A DNA stretch of 64,000 nucleotides, from assembly GCF_003344965.1 (NCBI RefSeq), contig NZ_CP031194.1, positions 1,798,001-1,862,000 of the forward strand, written 5' to 3'. Positions 14,848 to 23,710 of the stretch are shown in pieces (position 1 is the first letter of the stretch; each line of letters opens with the position of its first letter). The position numbers and the translations under genes were made by a program. The notes beneath the pieces were generated by a model. It worked only from the letters and a program-made list of their open reading frames with translations, searched no databases and was not told where the DNA came from. Origin of the DNA: Streptomyces paludis. Lineage in GTDB: Bacteria > Actinomycetota > Actinomycetes > Streptomycetales > Streptomycetaceae.

Positions 14848-15588
14848 TCAGGTCTTCGTCTTGTAGCCGCGTCCCCACTGGAGGCCCCAGCCGTACAGCC
14901 GGTCCAGCTCGGCCTGGAATCCGTACACGTACTTCACCTCGCGGCGGACGACCAGCTCGCCCTTGACGTTGTCCAGCGAGAACACCGCGCAGGAACGGGC
15001 CTGCGGTGCCTGCTCGTCGAGGTCGATCTCTATGCGCGGGCCGTTGCTCGGGTAGAGCGTGATGTGCGCGTGCGTGCGGTCGAAGGCGGGCGTCTGGTCG
15101 TAGATGTAGACGAAGAACAGCAGCCGCTTGATCGCGTCGCGCTGGTCGAGGTTGACATAGACCGTCTCGCCGGAGGAGGCGCCGAACCGGTCGTCGCCGC
15201 TGAGTTTGACGAACGGCGGCCCGTTGAGGTCCCCGAGGAGGTTGCCCAGCGGCTGGACCACGCCCTTGGTGCCGTCGGCCAGTTCGTACATGCAGCCCAG
15301 GTCGAGGTCGACGTTGACGACGCCCAGGGTGTGGCCCTGGACGATCTCCGGCTTGAAGAGCTTCAGCGGGTTGCTCAGCAGCCGGTTGCCCTGCCGCGAC
15401 CGCTCACCGATGTCCGATGTGCGCATCTGCCACGAGAGGTTGACCCGGAGATTGCCGGTCGCCGCGCCCTGCTTGGAGAGCGAGACCGTCGGACGCCGCT
15501 TGGTCAGCTCGATGGAGTTGGACGCCGCGTTGCCCGAATCGAACTGCGATGCTCGCTGTCCCTGCCACAGATTGTCCCAGAAGGCCAT
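14848..15588 (-). CDS. TerA-like tellurium-resistance protein
   Basis: 246 residues with a TerD-related beta-sandwich arrangement: RRPTVSLSKQGAATGNLRVNLSW at the N-terminal strand pair, VVNVDLDLGCMYELADG (the acidic VDLDLGCM motif characteristic of TerA rather than TerD), GDDRFGASSGETVYVNLDQ and VYIYDQTPAFDRTHAHITLYP. The C-terminal part (VFSLDNVKGELVVRREVKYVYGFQ) is also TerA-like. Soluble, presumably part of a membrane-associated Ter complex together with TerD and the DUF475/TerC-like protein. ATG 15588 (MAFWDNLW) was chosen; a GTG 9 nt upstream is possible. Converges with the TerD gene ending at 14831, 16 nt away. Confidence 0.8.
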   Translation of the reverse strand: MAFWDNLWQGQRASQFDSGNAASNSIELTKRRPTVSLSKQGAATGNLRVNLSWQMRTSDIGERSRQGNRLLSNPLKLFKPEIVQGHTLGVVNVDLDLGCMYELADGTKGVVQPLGNLLGDLNGPPFVKLSGDDRFGASSGETVYVNLDQRDAIKRLLFFVYIYDQTPAFDRTHAHITLYPSNGPRIEIDLDEQAPQARSCAVFSLDNVKGELVVRREVKYVYGFQAELDRLYGWGLQWGRGYKTKT

Positions 15589-15676
15589 GTCCCCCACCCC
15601 GATCTCTTGTCGAACTCGCCATCATCCAGCACACCAACTCGCCGTACGCGCACAGAACAAACGCACACAGAACAAC

Positions 15677-15711
15677 GGGGCGGCCGTGGGCTCATGCCTC
15701 ATGGCCGCCCC
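15677..15711. terminator. Hairpin terminator
   Basis: Perfect 9-bp stem GGGGCGGCC / GGCCGCCCC around a 17-nt loop, about 80 nt beyond the stop of the DUF475 gene (minus strand). Confidence 0.65.
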
Positions 15712-15789
15712 GAAGAGAGCGTTCCCTGATTTCCCTCCGGATCACACCCCGGAGGACCGGCTCATACGAGGGCTCACCGGCGCACCGGC

Positions 15790-16941
15790 TCAGGCGTGAA
15801 GCGCCGTCTTGTCCTCGTCCTGATCCTTGTCCCCGCCCTCGGCCGCCAGCGCCTTGTTGCGGCGCACGGACGACCAGAAGGAGGCTCCGATGAGAACGAC
15901 GCCGACCAGGCCGGTGATGATCTCGTTGATGGAGTACTCGATGGTGACGAGGAGGATCGCGGCGAGCGCACCGATGGCGTAGTGCGCGCCGTGCTCCAGG
16001 TAGACGTAGTCGTCCAGGGTGCCCTGGCGGACCAGATAGACAGTGAGGGACCGGACGTACATCGCGCCGATGCCGAGACCGAGCGCCATCCAGAAGATCT
16101 GGTTCGTGATGGCGAAGGCGCCGATGACGCCGTCGAAGGAGAAGGAGGCGTCCAGGACTTCGAGGTACAGGAAGAGGAAGAACGCGGCCTTGCCGGCCAG
16201 TCCGACGGCGGAGACCTGCTTGCCCTCGGCCCTGGCCTTCTCCTCGGCCTCGTGCTCCTGCTCCTCGTCCTCCTCCAGCTTGTTCTCGAAGTAGCTGGAG
16301 AGACCGCCCACGATGAGGTACGTGATGAGTCCGGCGACCCCGGCGAGCAGCACGGTGGCCGATTTGTCCTCGTGGCCGGTGCTGACATGGGCGCCGGTGG
16401 CGAAGGTCATGGCCGAGAGGAGCAGGACGATCAGCGCGACACAGACCGAGAGCATGTCGACCTTGCCGAGCTTGGCCAGCGGGCGCTCCAGCCAGCCCAG
16501 CCACTTGATCTCCCGCTCCTCGAAGATGAAGTCCAGGAAGATCATCAGCAGGAACATACCGCCGAAGGCGGCGATCGCCGAGTGCGCGTCGGTGACGAGG
16601 TCCTTGTACTGGTCGGGGTGCTGCATCGCCAGCTGGACGGCCTCGATGGGGCCGACCTTGGCGCTCACCGCGACGATGACGACGGGGAACACCAGACGCA
16701 TGCCGAAGACCGCGATGATGATGCCGATGCTGAGGAAGATCTTCTGCCAGAAGACATTCATCTTCTTCAGGATTCCGGCGTTGACCACCGCGTTGTCGAA
16801 GGACAGCGAAATTTCGAGGACCGACAGGATCAGCACGACCCCGAACGCCTGCCACCCCCACTGCCAGGCCGCGAAGGCGAGGCCGAGCGCCGTGATGGCG
16901 AACGACCAGCCGAAGGTTTTCAGGATCACTCGGTACCCCAT
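15790..16941 (-). CDS. DUF475 TerC-like integral membrane protein
   Basis: 383 residues with about nine membrane helices. The TerC-superfamily signature appears twice: EISLSFDNAVVNAGIL in the first half and EVLDASFSFDGVIGAFAIT in the second, each with the intramembrane Asp pair that is thought to bind metal ions. A charged cytoplasmic loop (NKLEEDEEQEHEAEEKARAEG) separates the halves. TerC proteins are linked to manganese export and to tellurite resistance; DUF475 is the actinobacterial form. ATG 16941 gives MGYRVILKTFGWSF; the GTG giving VILKTFG 12 nt later and a GTG at 16968 are alternatives. Adjacent to two TerD genes on the same strand. Confidence 0.85.
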   Translation of the reverse strand: MGYRVILKTFGWSFAITALGLAFAAWQWGWQAFGVVLILSVLEISLSFDNAVVNAGILKKMNVFWQKIFLSIGIIIAVFGMRLVFPVVIVAVSAKVGPIEAVQLAMQHPDQYKDLVTDAHSAIAAFGGMFLLMIFLDFIFEEREIKWLGWLERPLAKLGKVDMLSVCVALIVLLLSAMTFATGAHVSTGHEDKSATVLLAGVAGLITYLIVGGLSSYFENKLEEDEEQEHEAEEKARAEGKQVSAVGLAGKAAFFLFLYLEVLDASFSFDGVIGAFAITNQIFWMALGLGIGAMYVRSLTVYLVRQGTLDDYVYLEHGAHYAIGALAAILLVTIEYSINEIITGLVGVVLIGASFWSSVRRNKALAAEGGDKDQDEDKTALHA

Positions 16942-16995
16942 GTGTGATGAACGGGAGTTCCCCCGCACAGAACGCTGCTTTCGCAGTGCGCCGCT

Positions 16996-17571
16996 TTACG
17001 AAACATTGACCCCGAAGTCTAGGGCGATACCACGCAGCCCGGACGCGTACCCCTGGCCAACCGCACGGAACTTCCACTCACCGCCATAGCGGTACAGCTC
17101 GCCGAAGATCATCGCCGTTTCGGTGGAGGCGTCCTCGCTCAGGTCGTAGCGGGCGAGTTCCTGTCCGTCGGCCTGATTGACCACGCGGATGAAAGCGTTG
17201 GCGACCTGGCCGAATGTCTGGCCGCGATTGTCGGCGTCATGGATCGACACCGGAAAAACGATCTTGTCGCAGTGGGCCGGCACCTGGGAGAGGTTGACCA
17301 GAACCGACTCGTCGTCCCCCTCGCCCTCACCGGTCAGATTGTCACCGGTGTGCTCCACGGAGCCGTCCGGGCTGGTCAGATTGTTGTAGAAGACGAACCA
17401 GTCGTCGCCGAGAACCCGGCCGCTCTGGCAGAGCAGCGCGCTGGCGTCGAGGTCGAAGTCGGCTCCGGTGGTGGAGCGCGCGTCCCAGCCGAGTCCGACC
17501 AGCACCTGGGTGAGGTTCGGCGCGGCCTTGGAGAGGGAGACATTGCCTCCCTTGGCGAGTGTGACGCCCAT
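16996..17571 (-). CDS. TerD-family stress protein (copy 1)
   Basis: 191 residues, a complete stand-alone Ter[21 protein letters not shown], then [10 protein letters not shown] with the acidic calcium-binding residues, [19 protein letters not shown] (second calcium loop), [11 protein letters not shown] and the closing [20 protein letters not shown]. Soluble, cytosolic face of the membrane. The neighbouring gene encodes a close paralogue of identical length; they lie in tandem on the minus strand, separated by a terminator, so this copy has its own promoter in 17572-17703. ATG 17571. Confidence 0.9.
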   Translation of the reverse strand: MGVTLAKGGNVSLSKAAPNLTQVLVGLGWDARSTTGADFDLDASALLCQSGRVLGDDWFVFYNNLTSPDGSVEHTGDNLTGEGEGDDESVLVNLSQVPAHCDKIVFPVSIHDADNRGQTFGQVANAFIRVVNQADGQELARYDLSEDASTETAMIFGELYRYGGEWKFRAVGQGYASGLRGIALDFGVNVS

Positions 17572-17703
17572 GATGGTGAGTCCTCCCCGAGGTGATGTGT
17601 TGCCGTGCGTACGGTCGGCGCTGTCGCTCTGTGCCTCTTACTGAACGCCTCTTACTGAACTTACCGACTTGACCGGAGTTACCGATGGCGGGCGGGACGC
17701 GGT

Positions 17704-17732
17704 CCGGCGCCGCACGGGAGGTGCGGCGCCGG
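17704..17732 (-). terminator. Hairpin terminator after TerD copy 2
   Basis: Perfect 12-bp stem (CGGCGCCGCAC / GTGCGGCGCCG plus one pair) with loop GGGAG, 24 nt past the stop of the upstream TerD gene on the minus strand. Confidence 0.85.
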
Positions 17733-17756
17733 GCCCGGCCGCTGCTCGGGCGCCGC

Positions 17757-18332
17757 TCAGACGTTGACGCCGAAGTCCTGGGCGATACCGCGCAGGCCCG
17801 AGGCGTACCCCTGGCCGATCGCGCGGAACTTCCACTCCGCTCCGTTGCGGTACAGCTCGCCGAAGACCATCGCGGTCTCGGTCGAGGCGTCCTCGCTCAG
17901 GTCGTACCGCGCGAGTTCGTTGTTGTCGGCCTGGTTGACGACGCGGATGTACGCGTTGCGGACCTGGCCGAAGGACTGCTGGCGGCTCTCGGCCTCGTAG
18001 ATCGAGACGGGGAAGACGATCTTGTCGACATCCGCGGGAACCGAGGCGAGATTGACCTTGATCGCCTCGTCGTCGCCCTCGCCCTCACCGGTGAGGTTGT
18101 CACCGGTGTGCTCGACGGAGCCGTCGGGGCTCTTGAGGTTGTTGAAGAAGACGAAGTTGCCGTCGGTGGCGACCTTGCCCTCGGTGTTCGTCAGCAGGGC
18201 GCTGGCGTCGAGGTCGAAGTCACTGCCGGTGGTCGTACGGGCGTCCCAGCCCAGACCGACGGTGACCGCGGTCAGGTTGGGCGCGGCCTTGGTCAGCGAG
18301 ACGTTGCCGCCCTTGCTGAGGCTGACTCCCAC
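17757..18332 (-). CDS. TerD-family stress protein (copy 2)
   Basis: 191 residues, colinear with copy 1 without gaps and differing mainly by conservative changes: [89 protein letters not shown]. The calcium-ligand acidic residues are kept in both copies, so both are likely functional and may be expressed under different stresses or form mixed complexes. ATG 18332 lies behind AGGGAGGA. Upstream spacer 18333-18516 separates it from the peroxiredoxin. Confidence 0.9.
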   Translation of the reverse strand: MGVSLSKGGNVSLTKAAPNLTAVTVGLGWDARTTTGSDFDLDASALLTNTEGKVATDGNFVFFNNLKSPDGSVEHTGDNLTGEGEGDDEAIKVNLASVPADVDKIVFPVSIYEAESRQQSFGQVRNAYIRVVNQADNNELARYDLSEDASTETAMVFGELYRNGAEWKFRAIGQGYASGLRGIAQDFGVNV

Positions 18333-18516
18333 GAGTCCTCCCTATGGTTTCTCGGGGCCGGCAACCGAGCCGGGCGCCCCTTGGTGCGTTGGCATCCGAT
18401 CAACGTCTGGATCCTATGGACCGGTTCCCCGATACGACAGGATTTCGACAGCCGGAACAACGATTCCTCGCCGGAGGGACCGGAACGGGCGTGCGTACGG
18501 CCCCGGGCACGCGCCC

Positions 18517-18984
18517 TCAGAGGGCCGCCAGGGCCCGGACATACGCGTCGGGGTCCCGGGCGTCCGCCAGGGCGTTGACGACCGTCCAGCGCACGGTGCC
18601 GGTCCGGTCGATGACAAAGGTCCCGCGCACGGCGCAGCCCTTCTCCTCGTCGAAGACGCCGTAGGCGCGTGAGACCTCGCCGTGCGGCCAGAAGTCGGAC
18701 AGCAGCGGGAACTCCAGACCCTCCTGGTCGCCGAAGACGCGCAGGGTGTGGATGGAGTCGTTCGAGACGGCGAGCAGCTGGGTGCCGTCGTTGACGAACG
18801 AGGAGAGCCCGTCGCGCAGGGCGCGCAGTTCGCCGGTGCAGACGCCGGTGAAGGCGAACGGGTAGAAGAGCAGCACGACGTTGCGGGCCGCGCCGGGGGC
18901 GCGGAAGTCGGAGAGCCGTACGGTCCGCCCGTGGTTGTCCTTGAGCGCGAAGTCCGGGGCGGGGCTGCCGGCCTCGATCGCCAT
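18517..18984 (-). CDS. AhpE-type one-Cys peroxiredoxin
   Basis: 155 residues with the thioredoxin-fold peroxiredoxin core. The peroxidatic Cys is in PFAFTGVCTGELRALRD (PxxxTxxC), and the conserved Arg of the active site is in the GCAVRGTFVID segment. There is an extra Cys in EEKGCAVRG but not at a usual resolving position, so a one-Cys mechanism with an external thiol is likely. The enzyme reduces H2O2, alkyl hydroperoxides or peroxynitrite in the cytosol. ATG 18984 begins MAIEAGSPAPDFALKDNHG, the normal family start; GAAGAAGGACG is upstream. Confidence 0.9.
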   Translation of the reverse strand: MAIEAGSPAPDFALKDNHGRTVRLSDFRAPGAARNVVLLFYPFAFTGVCTGELRALRDGLSSFVNDGTQLLAVSNDSIHTLRVFGDQEGLEFPLLSDFWPHGEVSRAYGVFDEEKGCAVRGTFVIDRTGTVRWTVVNALADARDPDAYVRALAAL

Positions 18985-19070
18985 GGTGCACGTCCTTCTT
19001 CTCCCGGCGGGCCGCTTCGCACGGGCCCGGCTGTCGCCGTCCACCCTACGCACGGACGCGCGGACGCACG

Positions 19071-19103
19071 GGGCCCCCGCCGACAGTGGGTCGGCGGGGG
19101 CCC
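19071..19103 (-). terminator. Hairpin terminator after DUF3052
   Basis: Perfect 14-bp stem GGGCCCCCGCCGAC / GTCGGCGGGGGCCC with 5-nt loop, between DUF3052 (ends 19182) and the peroxiredoxin start (18984). Confidence 0.85.
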
Positions 19104-19181
19104 GGGGCCGGGACCCGGGCCCGGGCTGTGGGCCGGGGGTCGCGGGCGGCTGCGGCTGCGCGCCTGTAGCGGCGCTCGGAG

Positions 19182-19604
19182 TCAGCGCTTGGGCGCGACC
19201 AGTCGGCTGCCGGACCAGTCCTTGGCGACGCTGATGGCCTTGGTCTGGGACAGGCCGGCGGTCTGGGCGGCCTCGCTGGTGTCGCTCGGTTCGACGTAGC
19301 CGTCACGGCCCGTCTTGGGAGTCAGCAGCCAGATCACGCCGCCGTCCTCCAACAGACCGATGGCGTCCACCAGCGCGTCCGTCAGGTCGCCGTCCTCGTC
19401 ACGGAACCAGAGCACGACGGCGTCCGCGACGTCGTCGTAGTCCTCGTCGACGAGGTCCTGGCCGATGATGGACTCAATGCCCTCGCGGAGATCCTGGTCG
19501 ACGTCGTCGTCGTAGCCGATCTCCTGGACCACCTGTCCGGGTTCGAACCCAAGCCTCGCGGCAGGGTTGGTCCGTTCCTCCGCGTGGTCCGCGGTCGCGC
19601 TCAC
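19182..19604 (-). CDS. DUF3052 family protein
   Basis: 140 residues, very acidic in the middle (YDDDVDQDLREGIE, DEDYDDVADAVVLWFRDEDGD) with a Rossmann-like strand VIWLLTPKTG and C-terminal GLSQTKAISVAKDWSGSRLV, all features of the actinobacterial DUF3052 family, which has no experimentally fixed function. The gene is divergent from aceE, an arrangement conserved in Streptomyces. GTG 19604 follows AGGAGG with 8-nt spacing. A short upstream frame ends on this same GTG (see 19601-19795), so translation may be coupled. Confidence 0.85.
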   Translation of the reverse strand: MSATADHAEERTNPAARLGFEPGQVVQEIGYDDDVDQDLREGIESIIGQDLVDEDYDDVADAVVLWFRDEDGDLTDALVDAIGLLEDGGVIWLLTPKTGRDGYVEPSDTSEAAQTAGLSQTKAISVAKDWSGSRLVAPKR

Positions 19605-19795
19605 GGATTGCCTCCTGAATCATGTTTCGGATAAATGCTTCGGCCGCGCGCGTACGCGGGGCATTGGCCGTAGTCCACACGGACGGAGCGGATCGCGCAA
19701 GTACCCGGCCGCCGAGACCGCCGAAACGGTGACGATCCGGGCGCCTTCGTGGCATCTCCTGCCACTTCGCCCTCACACGCCGTGACACAGGCCAT
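19601..19795 (-). CDS. Possible leader ORF of DUF3052 (uncertain)
   Basis: ATG 19795 is preceded by AAAAGGAGGAAGTGT, one of the best ribosome sites in the window. The 64-codon frame (MACVTACEGEVAGDATKAPG...) ends TGA overlapping the DUF3052 GTG. However, third codon positions show no strong G/C bias, unlike every real gene here, and no family is recognised. Either a regulatory leader peptide for coupling, or an untranslated leader with a fortuitous site. Confidence 0.3.
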   Translation of the reverse strand: MACVTACEGEVAGDATKAPGSSPFRRSRRPGTCAIRSVRVDYGQCPAYARGRSIYPKHDSGGNP

Positions 19796-20012
19796 ACACT
19801 TCCTCCTTTTCTGTCATCGTATGCCGGTTCGGTCCGTCAATCGGACCCGGACGACCGAACGGAACACATGCACGGGTTGGGCGTAAAGTTGCGATTTGAA
19901 CCGGCACGGGTGTGGGTTACCTCTCGGTAGAGATGACGTTCTCCACCGGGGCGGTACACGATGGACGCGGCGTATGTGACGTGACCCTCCCTCGAACAGT
20001 GAAGGACACAGA
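19605..20012. promoter_or_regulatory. 408-bp divergent control region of DUF3052 and aceE
   Basis: Markedly richer in A+T than surrounding genes. Minus-strand side: TTGACG at about 19839-19834 and TACGAT at 19821-19816 stand upstream of the leader ORF, with short spacing. Plus-strand side: a long leader (about 150 nt or more) precedes aceE, with TTGAAC near 19897 and no clear -10; AAGGA lies 8 nt before GTG 20013. No riboswitch fold was recognised. Confidence 0.45.
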
Positions 20013-22745
20013 GTGGCTTCCGGATCCGATCGCAACCCGATCATCATTGGCGGCCTTCCCAGCCAGGTCCCGGACTTCGATCCCGAAGAGACGCGGGAAT
20101 GGCTCGACTCGCTCGACGCCGCCGTCGACGAGCGCGGCCGGGAACGTGCCCGCTATCTGATGCTGCGGCTGATCGAACGCGCCCGCGAGAAGCGGGTCGC
20201 CGTGCCCGAGATGCGCAGCACGGACTACGTCAACACCATCGCCACCAAGGACGAGCCGTTCTTCCCCGGCAACGAGGAGATCGAGCGCCGGATCCTCAAC
20301 GCGACCCGCTGGAACGCGGCCGTGATGGTCTCGCGCGCACAGCGGCCGGGCATCGGGGTCGGCGGCCACATCGCCACCTTCGCCTCCTCCGCCTCCCTCT
20401 ACGACGTGGGCTTCAACCACTTCTTCCGGGGCAAGGACGCCGGTGACGGCGGCGACCAGATCTTCTTCCAGGGGCACGCCTCCCCCGGTATCTACGCCCG
20501 CGCGTTCCTGCTCGACCGGCTGAGCGAGGAGCGGCTCGACGCGTTCCGCCAGGAGAAGTCGAGGGCTCCGTACGGGCTGTCCAGCTATCCGCATCCGCGG
20601 CTGATGCCGGACTTCTGGGAGTTCCCGACCGTGTCGATGGGCCTCGGCCCGCTCAGCGCGATCTACCAGGCGCGGATGAACCGCTACATGGCGGCGCGCG
20701 GCATCGCGGACACCTCCGCCTCGCATGTCTGGGCCTATCTCGGCGACGGCGAGATGGACGAGCCCGAGTCGCTGGGCCAGCTGTCCATCGCCGCCCGGGA
20801 GGGCCTGGACAATCTGACCTTCGTCGTCAACTGCAACCTCCAGCGGCTCGACGGCCCGGTGCGCGGCAACGGCAAGATCATCCAGGAGCTGGAGTCGCAG
20901 TTCCGCGGCGCCGGCTGGAACGTGATCAAGCTGGTCTGGGACCGCTCCTGGGACCCGCTGCTCGCCCAGGACCGGGACGGGGTGCTGGTCAACCGGCTGA
21001 ACACCACACCCGACGGTCAGTTCCAGACGTACGCCACGGAGACCGGCGCGTATATCCGTCAGCACTTCTTCGGTGACGACCAGCGGCTGCGCGCCATGGT
21101 CGAGAACATGTCCGACGACCAGATCCTGCATCTGGGCCGCGGTGGCCACGACCACCGGAAGGTGTACGCGGCGTACGCGGCGGCCAAGGCGCACCAGGGC
21201 CAGCCGACGGTGATCCTGGCGCAGACCGTCAAGGGCTGGACTCTCGGGCCGAACTTCGAGGGCCGCAACGCGACCCACCAGATGAAGAAGCTGACGGTCG
21301 CGGACCTGAAGGGCTTCCGCGACCGGCTGCATCTGCCCATCTCCGACCAGCGGCTGGAGGACGGCCCGCCGCCGTACTACCACCCCGGGCGGGACTCCGA
21401 GGAGATCCAGTACATGCACGACCGGCGCCGTGCGCTGGACGGGTACGTACCGACCCGGGTGGTCCGGGCCAAGCCGCTGGAGCTGCCCGGCGACACGGCG
21501 TACGCGGCGGTGCGCCGGGGCTCGGGCCACCAGTCGATCGCCACGACCATGGCGTTCGTACGGCTGCTCAAGGACCTGATGCGGGACAAGGGGATCGGCC
21601 GGCGTTTCGTACTGATCGCCCCCGACGAGTACCGCACCTTCGGCATGGACTCGTTCTTCCCGACCGCCAAGATCTACAACCCGCTGGGGCAGCAGTACGA
21701 GTCGGTGGACCGTGAGCTGCTGCTCGCGTACAAGGAGTCGCCGACCGGGCAGCTGCTGCACGACGGCATCTCCGAGGCGGGGTGCACGGCCTCGCTGATC
21801 GCGGCGGGTTCCGCGTACGCCACCCACGGCGAGCCGCTGATCCCGGTCTATGTCTTCTACTCCATGTTCGGTTTCCAGCGGACCGGCGACCAGTTCTGGC
21901 AGATGGCCGACCAGCTCGCGCGCGGCTTCGTCCTGGGCGCCACCGCCGGCCGGACGACCCTGACCGGCGAGGGGCTCCAGCACGCGGACGGCCACTCCCA
22001 TCTGCTGGCCTCCACCAATCCGGCGTGCGTCGCGTACGACCCCGCCTACGGCTTCGAGATCGCGCATATCGTCAAGGACGGGCTGCGCCGGATGTACGGT
22101 CCGGCGAGCGAGGACGTCTTCTACTACCTGACCGTCTACAACGAGCCGATCCAGCACCCCGCCGAGCCGGACGGGGTGGACGTGGACGGCATTCTCAAGG
22201 GCATTCACCTCTACAAGCGGGGCGAGGCCGGCGCGGTGCCGGCGCAGATCATGGCGTCGGGCGTCGCCGTGCCGTGGGCGATCGAGGCACAGCGGCTCCT
22301 CGCCGAGGAGTGGAACGTACGGGCGGACGTCTGGTCGGCGACCTCCTGGACCGAGCTGCGCCGGGAGGCCGTCGAGGTCGAGCGGCACAATCTGCTGCAC
22401 CCGGAGGAGGAACAGCGGGTGCCGTATGTGACGCGCAAGCTCTCCGGCGCGCAGGGACCGTTCGTGGCGGTCTCCGACTGGATGCGCGCCGTCCCGGACC
22501 AGATCGCGCGCTGGGTGCCGGGCCGCTACCAGTCGCTGGGCGCGGACGGTTTCGGCTTCGCGGACACCCGGGGCGCGGCCCGCCGCTTCTTCCACATCGA
22601 CGCGCAGTCGATCGTGCTCGGAGTGCTGACGGAGCTGGCCGGGGAGGGCAAGGTCGACCGGTCGGCGCTGAAGCAGGCGGTGGACCGCTATCAGCTGCTG
22701 GACGTGGCGGCGGCGGACCCGGGGGCGGCGGGCGGCGACGCCTGA
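20013..22745 (+). CDS. aceE: Pyruvate dehydrogenase E1 component (homodimeric type)
   Basis: 910 residues, the full length of AceE-type homodimeric E1. It decarboxylates pyruvate with thiamine diphosphate and acetylates the E2 lipoyl group in the cytosolic PDH complex. Visible marks: ARWNA-like [11 protein letters not shown] near the N-terminus, conserved [24 protein letters not shown], the ThDP/Mg motif [14 protein letters not shown] (from about residue 244) with N in [16 protein letters not shown], and the transketolase pyrimidine domain [16 protein letters not shown] 20013 ([18 protein letters not shown]) is the normal family start behind GAAGGA. No E2/E3 genes are adjacent, as typical in actinobacteria. 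Ends at a strong terminator. Confidence 0.95.
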   Translation: MASGSDRNPIIIGGLPSQVPDFDPEETREWLDSLDAAVDERGRERARYLMLRLIERAREKRVAVPEMRSTDYVNTIATKDEPFFPGNEEIERRILNATRWNAAVMVSRAQRPGIGVGGHIATFASSASLYDVGFNHFFRGKDAGDGGDQIFFQGHASPGIYARAFLLDRLSEERLDAFRQEKSRAPYGLSSYPHPRLMPDFWEFPTVSMGLGPLSAIYQARMNRYMAARGIADTSASHVWAYLGDGEMDEPESLGQLSIAAREGLDNLTFVVNCNLQRLDGPVRGNGKIIQELESQFRGAGWNVIKLVWDRSWDPLLAQDRDGVLVNRLNTTPDGQFQTYATETGAYIRQHFFGDDQRLRAMVENMSDDQILHLGRGGHDHRKVYAAYAAAKAHQGQPTVILAQTVKGWTLGPNFEGRNATHQMKKLTVADLKGFRDRLHLPISDQRLEDGPPPYYHPGRDSEEIQYMHDRRRALDGYVPTRVVRAKPLELPGDTAYAAVRRGSGHQSIATTMAFVRLLKDLMRDKGIGRRFVLIAPDEYRTFGMDSFFPTAKIYNPLGQQYESVDRELLLAYKESPTGQLLHDGISEAGCTASLIAAGSAYATHGEPLIPVYVFYSMFGFQRTGDQFWQMADQLARGFVLGATAGRTTLTGEGLQHADGHSHLLASTNPACVAYDPAYGFEIAHIVKDGLRRMYGPASEDVFYYLTVYNEPIQHPAEPDGVDVDGILKGIHLYKRGEAGAVPAQIMASGVAVPWAIEAQRLLAEEWNVRADVWSATSWTELRREAVEVERHNLLHPEEEQRVPYVTRKLSGAQGPFVAVSDWMRAVPDQIARWVPGRYQSLGADGFGFADTRGAARRFFHIDAQSIVLGVLTELAGEGKVDRSALKQAVDRYQLLDVAAADPGAAGGDA

Positions 22746-22770
22746 CCGTTCGGTGTGTGCTCTGCCTGCC

Positions 22771-22811
22771 GGGTGCGGGCGGCGGAACCTGTGGGGCCGC
22801 CGCCCGCACCC
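22771..22811. terminator. Bidirectional hairpin terminator
   Basis: Perfect 15-bp stem GGGTGCGGGCGGCGG / CCGCCGCCCGCACCC, loop 11 nt, between convergent aceE (+) and the I36-type gene (-). Confidence 0.9.
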
Positions 22812-22852
22812 GTACTCGTACCGCTGTCCTTGTCGGTGCGGCCCCTTCCGGG

Positions 22853-23245
22853 TCAGCGTTCCCAGATCTTGAAGGCCCTGACGCGGTAGGGCGTGCGGGG
22901 TGTCCAGGTCCCGCCCTTGCCCGGATACGTCTCGAACTCCCCGGTCGTGCCGCACACGGCGGACTGGTAGGTGGTCACGGGCCGGCCGGTCCGGTTGGCC
23001 AGCGAGTGGGCGGTGACGCCCTCGGGGAGGGAGACACAGCTTTCGATATCGGTGTCGGACAGCTCATGGGTGTGGCGTACGCCCTGGAAGTCCTCCTTCT
23101 CCCACAGGCACAGCTCGCCCGTGGCACACTCCCCCAGCCGTCCCGGCGCGGCCTCGGCGACGCTCGTGGCGGCGGCGGGCAGCAGTGCGGCGACGGCCAG
23201 CGCCCCCGCGGCGACGGTCCTTGATGTCCGTGTGGTTCCGCGCAT
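22853..23245 (-). CDS. Secreted peptidase-inhibitor family I36-type protein
   Basis: 130 residues with a Sec signal peptide (TVAAGALAVAALLPAAATSVAEA, cleavage after AEA). The mature 95 residues show the beta/gamma-crystallin-like I36 pattern: CATGELCLWEKEDFQG (CxxGxxCxWxxxxFxG), ESCVSLPEGV, ANRTGRPVTTYQ, then a C in AVCGTTGEFETYPGK, giving four Cys in two likely disulfides. I36 proteins inhibit extracellular metalloproteases such as SMPI targets, but many members are uncharacterised. ATG 23245. Stand-alone gene. Confidence 0.8.
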   Translation of the reverse strand: MRGTTRTSRTVAAGALAVAALLPAAATSVAEAAPGRLGECATGELCLWEKEDFQGVRHTHELSDTDIESCVSLPEGVTAHSLANRTGRPVTTYQSAVCGTTGEFETYPGKGGTWTPRTPYRVRAFKIWER

Positions 23246-23710
23246 GTCGGATCAACCCCCGTGTGTTGTCTTGCGAATTCGGTCATCACCAGCCTGACCT
23301 GCGACACCTCGGGTCCGGAAGAGGCCCGGGAGGGCTCCACCCTGATAGGCGAGAGCCCCGGCGGAACCTTCCGGCGGGGCCCTGAAAGGCAGTGAGTTGA
23401 CGCCCTGTCAGCGGAACGTTGACCTCAGATATGCACCCTGCCGACCGCCGGATCCGTGTAGTCGGCCCGCTTCGTCAGCGACGCGACGACAGACCGCCGC
23501 GCGCGCAAGCACCTGTCCAGGGCCATTCGGGTGAGTTTTGAATACGTCGACCGCCGGCCGTAAACCCGCAGGCCAACGGGGTGCGGCACACAGCACCGTG
23601 CACCCGTCCGCCACGTTGGGTGAAGTTACCCACGGTTCAATCCTCCCCGGCGGGTGATCTCACTCACCCTCGTCGCGAAGGCCCTCGCGGTCGCCCTAGG
23701 CTGGTAAGCA
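23246..23710. other. 465-bp intergenic stretch without a supported gene
   Basis: Between divergent genes. It holds a strong hairpin at 23355-23380 (GCCCCG-GCGGAA / TTCCGG-CGGGGC) and, at its right end, a -10-like TAGGCT (23697-23702) 8 nt before GTG 23711, suggesting leaderless transcription of the hydrolase. A 68-codon minus-strand frame (23408-23614) has no ribosome site and poor coding bias. Confidence 0.5.
23355..23380. terminator. Isolated hairpin
   Basis: 12-bp arms with one mismatch (GCCCCGGCGGAA / TTCCGGCGGGGC) and 2-nt loop. No gene ends nearby, so it may be a relic terminator or an RNA structure. Confidence 0.4.

Noticed and set aside
19917..22955. About 1000-codon minus-strand frame
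   Set aside because: Antisense shadow of aceE; no recognisable domain and no ribosome site.
23408..23614. 68-codon minus-strand frame
   Set aside because: No ribosome site, poor third-position bias, no family match.
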